The notes under the pieces were generated by a model. That model saw only the letters and a program-made list of their open reading frames with translations. It was not told the DNA's origin and ran no database searches. Position numbers and translations under genes: made by a program. DNA of 64,000 bases from an uncultured Bacteroidales bacterium (GTDB lineage: Bacteria; Bacteroidota; Bacteroidia; Bacteroidales; UBA932): contig CAMHKQ010000008.1 in assembly GCA_946185745.1 (NCBI GenBank), positions 1 through 64,000 on the forward strand. The letters run 5' to 3'. The first letter of the stretch is position 1; each line of letters starts with the position of its first letter. This document shows, one piece after another, positions 57,139 through 64,000 of this stretch.

Positions 57139-60132
57139 TTACTGCTTGGTCACGGTCGCATAAGCCTTGCCGTCGCAGAGGGCCGCCAGTTCGATGGCGT
57201 AGGTGCCCGCTTCGGTAATGGCCATGTTGCCGCCGTTCTGGAAGAGGGCATCGAGGCTGCCGCCCCAGTTGATGTCCCAATTGTCGTTGGCGCGGAACTT
57301 ATACTCGCCTGCCTCAAGCGACATGGTGCCTTTCCAGAGCTTGGATTCGGCATCATACTCCAGATCGGTGTCGGCATCCCAGCCGCCCGCCTGTGCGGGG
57401 CCGACGACGCCGATGCCGTTGATGAGCGTGAGGTTGTAGGTCATCGCGGTGAGGTCCACCTCGATCATGTAGTAGCCTGCGGTCTCGGGAGCGGGGCAGT
57501 TGCTGCCGCCGTTGTCGGCAATCTTGCCGTCACCGTCAAACTCCCAGTCGCCGCTCCAGTCGCCCTCGTTCGGTTTGAACTTGAACTCGCCGGAGAGCCA
57601 GCCGAAGCCTTTGTACTTGCCGGTGAAGGCGTCGCCGTCCTTGGAGCTGCTGAGATAATACACACCGCTCCAGTCGGTGTCGCCGCCGATGGCGTAGATG
57701 TACTCGTTGTAGTCGCCGGGCTCTACCGGTTCCGGAACGTCGGCCTCACCGGAGATGGTGACGGTCTCGGCTGCGGAATCGTAGGTTATGAAGATGACGC
57801 CGTCGCCGACCTTGATGTTCGGGCCGTCCTGGGTCACCTCGAACGGTTCGTCCATTGCGGTGAAGCTGCCGCCGCGATTGACGCCCCAATCCTCGTTCAT
57901 GCGGACCTTGATTTCATCGGATGCGGTGATTTCAAGATTGTCGTAGGCGAATACGCCGTCTTCCTTCTCGTACATGATGAAGTCGGGAGCGCCCCAGTCG
58001 TTGATGGTGCCGACAACGCCCCAGTAGTTGACCTCGGTGCCTGCTTCGGCCACGATGATGACCTCGTCGCGCTCGAAGAAGTAGACGTCGATGGCGCCGT
58101 CGATTCCGGGCTTGATGTTGCTTCCGCCCTTCACGGCCTTCACGGAATGTCCGACGTTGGTGGCAGCGCCGTAGTCGCCCTGGCCCCAGTCGTTGTTGTA
58201 GCGGATCTTGATTTCATCGGATGCGCTGACTGCAACGTTCTTTGCAACGAGGCAGCTCTTGCCATCGACAGCCTTCATCGGGATGTCGGGAGTGCCGCCC
58301 CAGCCGTTGATGGAACCCACCACGCCCCAGCCGGCCGTAGCAACGGTAATGGTCTGGTCGTTGGTGTCGTAGGTTATGATGAAGGTGCCATCTTCGGGAA
58401 TCACGAAGTTCGGGCCGTTGTCGGAAACCGCTGAGAACGGGGTGCCGAGAGCCTCGAGCACGCCGCCCACGCTGAGGGACCAGTCGTGGTTGTGGCGGAT
58501 CTTGACCTCGGTGCCCGCGGTGAATGCGGTTGCGGGGCTGGTCCAGACGCCATCTGCACCGGTCATGTCCACGTCGCCGCTCCAGCTGTTGAAGCTGCCG
58601 ATGAGCGACCATACCTCAGCGTCGTCGCCGCTGTAGACGGTAATGGTGTTGGGCGTTGCGAGCAAGTCAAGCACCATCTTGTAGAAGCCGGGCTCCGCGA
58701 TGATGATGTTGTTGCCGCCGGGGACAGCCTCGAAGGGCTCGCCGTAGGCGGTCATGTCGCCGCCGTAGTTCTCGGTCCAGGCGCCATCCTTGCGGATCTT
58801 GACTTCCGCATTGGCATCGGTGGTGGTGAAGTAGCCGGTGTAGACGCCGCTGCCGCTCATCATGATGTCGGTGTAGTTGCCGTCGGCGTCAGCGCCCCAG
58901 CCGTTGATGCTGCCCACGATACCGTAGCCTTCGGGTGCGACGGGCACGTTGGGATCTACGGGCTCGTCACCGCCGGTGTTGTACGGGTCGGTGATATCAG
59001 TTCCGAACTTGGAGGTGCTCCAGCTTGCGGTGCAGGCATCCCAGTCGTTGAGGTCGAGGTAGATACGGTAGTTGCCACCCTCTTCGATCTTGAGGTTGTC
59101 ACCGCCGTTGGAGAGCTTGTTCACGTCTCCGCCGAGGTTGAAGTCCCAGCTGTTGTCGAAGCGGAACTTGAACTCGGAACCGGCAGTCACGTTCTCGAGG
59201 TCGACGTAGAATGTCTGACGGTAGGGATCCTGGGTCATTTCAAAGTCGGTGTCCCAGCCGGTGCCGGCGATGGAACCGATGACGCTGACGCTGTTGAAGC
59301 CCTTGTTCATGGTGAGAACCGGACCGTCGAAGTTGGAGACGTCGAGCTTGAAGCTGTAGTACTTGTAGGTGGTGTACTGGGTGATGTTGTCGTTGCTGCC
59401 GTTGAGCAGGTCGAGAGTGTGGCTCTCGGCTGCCGAGGAAGCGTCGGCCACACCCCAGTTGCCGGTTTCGTTGTCCCAGCCGGCGGCGCCGGTGAACTTG
59501 AACTGGTTGCCGGAGAGGTCGCTCTGGTCTTCAGTGATGAAGCAGGCTACGCCCACGAAGGTGGCGCCGTCGCCGCTGTAGTTGAACAGATGCTGGGCCT
59601 TGTCGTGGCTCCAGCCGTTCGCGGTTCCGGGAATCCATGCCCTCTGGTATGTGATTTCGGAATCGTATGCGGAAACCTGGGCGTTGACCACGTTCGACTT
59701 CTGGTTGGTGCCGGCGATGATGCTGTTTTCACCGTACATGTCGGCAGTCAGCCAGAAATAAACCGTGGTGGGAGTGTCGGGAGTGACACCGGCTGCGAGG
59801 AGCTGGTTGTTGAGGTCCTTGGCAGCTACTGCGATGGAGGTGTTCGACCTCATGGTTCCGAGCTTGAAGGCGTCGGACTGGTCGGCCGCGGTAGCACCGA
59901 AAAGGGTGTACATCACGGGAGTGGTGACACCGTAGCTGGCTGCAGAATAGGTGAAGGTTTCGAAAGCCTCGCCTTCCACCAGGGTATAGGGACCCGCGGT
60001 GAGTTCATTCAGCACGGGAGCCACCATGTCGGCGGGATCGTAGTAAACGAACTCTTCATGCTGGCAGGAAACGGCCGCGACGGCCATGGCGCCCGCCAGG
60101 AATATGCTAAGTATCTTTTTCATGTTCTTCAT
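57139..60132 (-). CDS. Long SusE/SusF-like starch-binding lipoprotein, about eight modules
   Basis: 997-residue lipoprotein (MAVAAVSCQ, Cys23). An N-terminal SusE-type Ig-like domain (about 25-155) is followed by repeated beta-sandwich modules typical of SusE/SusF: about 164-280, 282-375, 402-500, 506-598, 601-697, 703-795, 809-904 and 905-996. Most begin with WGVVGSINGWG-like sequence and contain F/I-K-I/F-R-xNxxW-xxxxGG (for example EVKIRHNHDWSLSVGG), whose Trp and basic residues bind glucan in the known proteins. SusE has two and SusF three such modules, so this is exceptional. It binds starch at the cell surface. Confidence 0.85.
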   Translation of the reverse strand: MKNMKKILSIFLAGAMAVAAVSCQHEEFVYYDPADMVAPVLNELTAGPYTLVEGEAFETFTYSAASYGVTTPVMYTLFGATAADQSDAFKLGTMRSNTSIAVAAKDLNNQLLAAGVTPDTPTTVYFWLTADMYGENSIIAGTNQKSNVVNAQVSAYDSEITYQRAWIPGTANGWSHDKAQHLFNYSGDGATFVGVACFITEDQSDLSGNQFKFTGAAGWDNETGNWGVADASSAAESHTLDLLNGSNDNITQYTTYKYYSFKLDVSNFDGPVLTMNKGFNSVSVIGSIAGTGWDTDFEMTQDPYRQTFYVDLENVTAGSEFKFRFDNSWDFNLGGDVNKLSNGGDNLKIEEGGNYRIYLDLNDWDACTASWSTSKFGTDITDPYNTGGDEPVDPNVPVAPEGYGIVGSINGWGADADGNYTDIMMSGSGVYTGYFTTTDANAEVKIRKDGAWTENYGGDMTAYGEPFEAVPGGNNIIIAEPGFYKMVLDLLATPNTITVYSGDDAEVWSLIGSFNSWSGDVDMTGADGVWTSPATAFTAGTEVKIRHNHDWSLSVGGVLEALGTPFSAVSDNGPNFVIPEDGTFIITYDTNDQTITVATAGWGVVGSINGWGGTPDIPMKAVDGKSCLVAKNVAVSASDEIKIRYNNDWGQGDYGAATNVGHSVKAVKGGSNIKPGIDGAIDVYFFERDEVIIVAEAGTEVNYWGVVGTINDWGAPDFIMYEKEDGVFAYDNLEITASDEIKVRMNEDWGVNRGGSFTAMDEPFEVTQDGPNIKVGDGVIFITYDSAAETVTISGEADVPEPVEPGDYNEYIYAIGGDTDWSGVYYLSSSKDGDAFTGKYKGFGWLSGEFKFKPNEGDWSGDWEFDGDGKIADNGGSNCPAPETAGYYMIEVDLTAMTYNLTLINGIGVVGPAQAGGWDADTDLEYDAESKLWKGTMSLEAGEYKFRANDNWDINWGGSLDALFQNGGNMAITEAGTYAIELAALCDGKAYATVTKQ

Positions 60133-60135
60133 CTG

Positions 60136-61698
60136 TTATTTGTAGGCTTCGTGCTGCGTGAGATTGCCGTTGGCGTTGAGGTCGGAAGCCGGAATCGGGA
60201 AGATGGCCCTGTAATCAGCGACCGAAGTGCCCTTTTCATCGCCGCCCTTCCAGTCCCAGACATATTCGCTGCCTGTGAAGTAACCGAGACGGATGAGGTC
60301 GGACCTCCTCCAGCATTCCTGGTAGAGTTCGCGGCCGCGCTCGTCGCGGATGGTGACCTTGTCGTAGTCGGTGAGGGCGCTCACGCCGGCACGCTCGCGT
60401 ACCTGGTTGAGATAGGAGAGGCCCTGCGCCTTGCTGATGCCGGAATCGGAATGGAGACCGAGCTCTGCGTACATGAGCAGCACGTCAGCATAGCGGAACA
60501 CCGGGAAGTCGGTGTCGACGAAGCCGACTGCGCTGGCTGCGCCGCCGTCCGCCTTCACGTTGGTGAACTTGATTGCGGGATGGCCGCCCTTTGCCCAGTC
60601 GCCCACGTCGGTGATGGGACCGGAGTGCATGCCGTCGTCGGTGGAGTAGAAGAGCTTGCGGGCGTCCGCATCTTCGAACAGATTGTAGAAGGTATCGGTG
60701 CAGCGGAGACCTGCCCAGCCGGAGGAAATACCAACGGAGGAAGCCTCGATGCCGTCGCCGGTGGAAGCGAAGATGATGTAGTTGGTGGCGCCGTAGCTCT
60801 GGGTGTTGATGCCGTCTTCCTCGATGGCCCAGATGATTTCGTCGGTGCAGGTGTCATTGTCTGCGCAGAAGAGGGCCTTGTAGCTGGGATGCAGGCTGTA
60901 GCCGGCGGCGGCGATGCTGTTGAGCACGTTCGCGCACTTCGCCCACTGGGCGGTGCCGGTGTAGACCTCGGCGTTGAGGTAGAGCTTGGCGAGGATCATC
61001 ATCGCGGCGCCCTTGTCAATGCGGCCGTAAGCCTTGGGGCTGCGGGCGGCGGGAAGCGCGCTGTTGTTGATGATGTCGGTGAGCTCGGTCTCGAGCCATG
61101 CATAAAGGTCGGTGCGGCTGATTTCTTCGGGGGATACGCCGATAATGGAATTCTCGTCGACGAAGGGGCCCTTGCCGAAGCAGTCGATGGCGTGCATGTA
61201 GCAGTAGGCGCGCAGGGTGCGGGCCTCGGCTATCATCTCGTCCTTGTCGGAAACCGCGACGCTGGTGGCGTTGATCTGGCGGATGAACTCGTTGCAGAGC
61301 GAGATCTGGAAGTAAATCCTGGAGTAGAACGCGTAGATGAAGGTATCGTCGGTAGTCCAGTTGAGGGCGTGGAAGTTCTTGATGGTCTGGTCGTTCCAGT
61401 TGCAGACCGATTCATCGGTGGTGAGTTCCATGTGATGGTACAGGCCGCGGATGTACTGGCTGGCGCCGCCGTCGAGACCGGAGATAGCGGGATCGTCGTT
61501 CGGGCCCTTGAAACCGGAGGTGCTGAAGCCGGTATAGATGCCGGCGAGGAAGTTGGTGAAGTCCTGCTCGGTGGTAAGGGCCTTGTCAACCGTGTTCAGG
61601 TTCGGGTCGAGAACCTCCTTGATGGTGAGGTCGCCTACGCAGGCGGTGAGGCCAAGACTGAGAACGACTGCACTGAGTATGTATTTTATTGCTTTCAT
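60136..61698 (-). CDS. susD: SusD/RagB-type starch-binding outer-membrane lipoprotein
   Basis: 520 residues, lipobox SLGLTACVG (Cys20). The TPR-containing SusD fold is evident (FLAGIYTGFSTSGFKGPNDDP, EARTLRAYCYMHAIDCFGKGPFVDEN, YADVLLMYAELGLH, LNQVRERAGV, ERGRELYQECWRRSDLIRLG, IFPIPASDLNANGNLTQHEAY). It forms the lid of the SusC channel and delivers maltooligosaccharides. Glucan specificity is inferred from the GH13 neighbours. Confidence 0.94.
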   Translation of the reverse strand: MKAIKYILSAVVLSLGLTACVGDLTIKEVLDPNLNTVDKALTTEQDFTNFLAGIYTGFSTSGFKGPNDDPAISGLDGGASQYIRGLYHHMELTTDESVCNWNDQTIKNFHALNWTTDDTFIYAFYSRIYFQISLCNEFIRQINATSVAVSDKDEMIAEARTLRAYCYMHAIDCFGKGPFVDENSIIGVSPEEISRTDLYAWLETELTDIINNSALPAARSPKAYGRIDKGAAMMILAKLYLNAEVYTGTAQWAKCANVLNSIAAAGYSLHPSYKALFCADNDTCTDEIIWAIEEDGINTQSYGATNYIIFASTGDGIEASSVGISSGWAGLRCTDTFYNLFEDADARKLFYSTDDGMHSGPITDVGDWAKGGHPAIKFTNVKADGGAASAVGFVDTDFPVFRYADVLLMYAELGLHSDSGISKAQGLSYLNQVRERAGVSALTDYDKVTIRDERGRELYQECWRRSDLIRLGYFTGSEYVWDWKGGDEKGTSVADYRAIFPIPASDLNANGNLTQHEAYK

Positions 61699-61715
61699 TT
61701 CTTGTGTCCTCCCTG

Positions 61716-64000
61716 TTAGAAGTTAAGTTTGAGACCAAGGATGAAGGTGCGCGGACGAGGATAAATCGTACCGTCTATACCGCCGTAGACTTCGGGGTCG
61801 ATGCCGTCGTAGTTGGTGAAGGTATAGATGTTCTGCACCGTACCGTAGATATTGAGGCCCAGAGCCCTTTCGCCGAAGCGGAGGAGTTCGGGGAAGGTGT
61901 AGCCGAGAGTGAAGTTGTCCAGCTTGAAGAAGGACGCGTCACGCACGTAGTAGTCGGACAGGTAGCGGGCGTTCTGGAAGTTGCTGTTCAGGGCCGAGGT
62001 GAGTCGGTTGCTGATGAAGCTGTTGATCCAGAGGTCGTTCCACATTTCGGCGTCGGAAGCCACGTTGTAGTAGTTCCAGTTGCCGAGCATGCCGTGGCCG
62101 GAAAGGGCTGCCGTAAGGTTCTTCCAGCTGAACTGGATGTTGAGGCCGCCGGTGAAGTCGGGCGAAGGCTTGTGGTAGAAGTACTTGTCGTCCGCGGTAA
62201 TCTGGCCGTCGCCGTTGCGGTCGACATAGGCGCCGTCGACGGGCTTGCCGTCCAGGCCGTAGATCTGCTGGTATACGTAGAAGGCGTTGGCGGGCTGGCC
62301 TACCATATGCATCTGCACGTTGTTGCCGGTACCACCGGCGATTCCGCCGGTCTCGACGCCGCTGACGTCATCCTTGGCTGCGTTCAGCCTGGTGATTTCG
62401 TTGTGGTTGTAAGCGCCGTTGATGCCGATCTGGAGGCTCATGTCCTTGGTTTCGACGGGGATGAAGTTGAGTTCAACCTCGACACCCTTGTTCACGAGGT
62501 CGCCGATGTTGGTGGTGAGATAGTTCGTGAGCGCGGAACCTGCGGCTACGGGGATGTAGTTGATAAGGTCGCTGGTGGGACGGTTGTAAACGTCGACCGA
62601 AGCCCTGACGCGGTCGCCGGCAAAGCCGAGGTCGATACCGGCGTTGTAGGTGGTGGTGGTCTCCCACTTGAGGGCCGCGTTGTAGCCCATCGGGCTGATC
62701 GGGTTCACGAGCTGGCTGCCGAAGTAATAGTAGCTGCCGAGCAGGTTGGTGAAGTAGGTGCCGATGGTGGGATAGTCACCCTTCTGCAGATCCTGCTGGC
62801 CGGTCTTACCCCAGCTCAGGCGGAGCTTGGCGGTGGAGATGGTCTCGTTGTCCTTGAGGAAGCCTTCCTTCTTGATGTTCCAGCCGAGTGCGACGGACGG
62901 GAAGAGGCCCCACTTGTTGTTCTGGAACCTGGAGGTACCGTCACGACGGATGGTCGCGGTGAGGAGGTACTTGTCTGCGAAGTTGTAGTTGGCCCTGCCG
63001 AAGAACGACACGAGGAAGTACTCGGTGGCGAAGGGGTTGTTCGCGAGCACGGAGCCGTCGGTGAGCTTCACGGTGTTGGAGTGGCTGTTGTTGGAGAAGT
63101 GCTGCCAGCTGTAACCTGCCATGAGGTCGACGTTGTGCTTCTCGGCGAAGGTGTGGGTGTAGTCGGCGTAGAACTCGAGGGTCTGGTCGTTGCGGGTGTA
63201 GTCATAGTCGGTATGGTAACCCGAACCTGACTGCTGGGTGTTGTGCGCGGACTGTGCGGAACCCTTCTCGGCTTCGGTAATGCCCTTGCTCTTCGCAAAG
63301 TCGATACCGAGGTTGAGGTTGAGCCTGAGGTCTTCGAAACCGTGGATCTTGTAGTCGAACTGGGCGTTGCCAATGAAGCGGTCGGCATTGGCGCTGTCCT
63401 TCTTCTGGTTGAGGAGGGCGACCGGGTTCATGGTGGCCATGGTGTTGAAGGTGCCGTCGGCGTTCATCCACTCGAAGTAGCTGCCGTCGCTGTTGTAGAC
63501 GGGATGGCTGGGATCCATGTGGATGGCCGCGCCAATGGCGCTCTGGTTCGCGAAGAAGTTGTACTGATGGTTGTACTTGCCGTTCAGGTTGACGGTGAGA
63601 TGCCTGTCAAGGAGAGTCGGGCTGAGGTTGACGGAAGCGGTTGCGCGCTTCATGTCCGAGGTCTTGAGGATACCCTGCTGGCCGTTGTAGCCGAGGGACA
63701 CGCGGTAAGGCATGACGCCCGCGTTGCCGAGGCCGAAGTTGCCGCGCACGCTGGCGTTCACCTCGTCGCCGTTGGCGAACTGGTAGATTTCCTTCTGCCA
63801 GTCGGTATTGGCGGTGCCCATCGCGGCGAGGCCGGGAGCGGGATCGGAGATGTGGTCGGTGATGGCCTGCTTCACCTGCTCGGCGTCAAGCACGTCCACG
63901 TACTTGCTCACCATGCTCAGGGAATGCTGGTAGTTCACGTCGAAGTGCGGGGCGGAAGAGCCCTTGTTGCCCTTCTTGGTGGTGATTACGATAACGCCGT
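61716..64000 (-). CDS. susC: SusC-type TonB-dependent transporter (5' end beyond window)
   Basis: C-terminal about 760 residues of a SusC/RagA transporter. At the right edge the frame continues upstream through GVIVITTKKGNKGSSAPHFDVNYQHS, the end of the plug domain, so the N-terminus, TonB box and plug start lie outside. The barrel ends RTFILGLKLNF with the terminal Phe required for outer-membrane assembly. Typical segments: LDRHLTVNLNGKYNHQYNF, DGTSRFQNNKWGLFPSVALGWNIKKEGFL, RLSWGKTGQQDL. Imports maltodextrins together with SusD. Confidence 0.95.
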   Translation of the reverse strand, partial: GVIVITTKKGNKGSSAPHFDVNYQHSLSMVSKYVDVLDAEQVKQAITDHISDPAPGLAAMGTANTDWQKEIYQFANGDEVNASVRGNFGLGNAGVMPYRVSLGYNGQQGILKTSDMKRATASVNLSPTLLDRHLTVNLNGKYNHQYNFFANQSAIGAAIHMDPSHPVYNSDGSYFEWMNADGTFNTMATMNPVALLNQKKDSANADRFIGNAQFDYKIHGFEDLRLNLNLGIDFAKSKGITEAEKGSAQSAHNTQQSGSGYHTDYDYTRNDQTLEFYADYTHTFAEKHNVDLMAGYSWQHFSNNSHSNTVKLTDGSVLANNPFATEYFLVSFFGRANYNFADKYLLTATIRRDGTSRFQNNKWGLFPSVALGWNIKKEGFLKDNETISTAKLRLSWGKTGQQDLQKGDYPTIGTYFTNLLGSYYYFGSQLVNPISPMGYNAALKWETTTTYNAGIDLGFAGDRVRASVDVYNRPTSDLINYIPVAAGSALTNYLTTNIGDLVNKGVEVELNFIPVETKDMSLQIGINGAYNHNEITRLNAAKDDVSGVETGGIAGGTGNNVQMHMVGQPANAFYVYQQIYGLDGKPVDGAYVDRNGDGQITADDKYFYHKPSPDFTGGLNIQFSWKNLTAALSGHGMLGNWNYYNVASDAEMWNDLWINSFISNRLTSALNSNFQNARYLSDYYVRDASFFKLDNFTLGYTFPELLRFGERALGLNIYGTVQNIYTFTNYDGIDPEVYGGIDGTIYPRPRTFILGLKLNF

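Noticed and set aside
58486..61719. 1077-codon plus-strand frame across SusE/F and SusD
   Set aside because: Antisense shadow spanning two well-supported minus-strand genes; no promoter or known domain.

Overview
The window is chromosomal DNA of a GC-rich member of the Bacteroidota, most likely order Bacteroidales. The evidence is the SusC/SusD starch locus, gliding/PSP1-type housekeeping genes, many lipoproteins, and recurrent TAnnTTTG promoter boxes without Shine-Dalgarno-type leaders. I cannot name the genus. Both ends are cut: a GMP synthase (ATP-pyrophosphatase part) opens the window and a SusC transporter runs off the right edge.

Left core (1-14.8 kb): guaA, a zinc-ribbon PlsC acyltransferase, a Tat-exported Gfo/Idh/MocA oxidoreductase, a fused AmmeMemoRadiSam B+A protein with its radical SAM partner, then a translation/tRNA block (tRNA-Ala GGC, smpB, miaA, tRNA-Ala CGC). 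Both tRNAs are followed by the same extragenic repeat family. After this come an AspT/YidE-type transporter, an M49-like lipoprotein with a damaged zinc motif, a LAB_N membrane protein and a fused OlsF/Gls-type aminolipid synthase.

Accessory island (about 14.9-32.4 kb, visibly more AT-rich, no integrase or transposase seen): an AbiE toxin-antitoxin pair with a clear operator; a four-gene candidate defence operon (small Cys protein, DUF1848 radical-SAM-like protein, a 1728-residue methyltransferase/DUF559-nuclease/RecQ-helicase fusion, a coiled-coil protein whose membrane tail lies out of frame); a divergent NrtR-like NUDIX regulator and ADP-ribosylglycohydrolase sharing two matching operators; several unrecognised membrane proteins and lipoproteins; and a three-gene HipB-HipS-HipT system controlled by three palindromes spaced exactly 41 bp apart.

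Right core (32.4-50.3 kb): a Cthe_2159-type carbohydrate-binding lipoprotein (plus strand), then a long minus-strand run. Read in transcription order it is RND efflux pump (TolC, MFP, permease, PG0541-like), trxA, a beta-barrel protein, polyprenyl synthase, holB, ricT, gldH, trmB, and an O-acylation module (MBOAT, SGNH/AlgX-like, double-domain esterase).

Starch locus (50.4-64 kb): a GH16-DUF1080 lipoprotein on the plus strand faces a minus-strand sus operon: susC, susD, a very long SusE/F-like protein with about eight starch-binding-type modules, a SusG-like GH13 with an internal CBM58-like insertion, and two further GH13 lipoproteins. The expected route is surface binding (SusD, SusE/F), surface cleavage (SusG-like), import (SusC) and further cleavage by the other GH13 enzymes.
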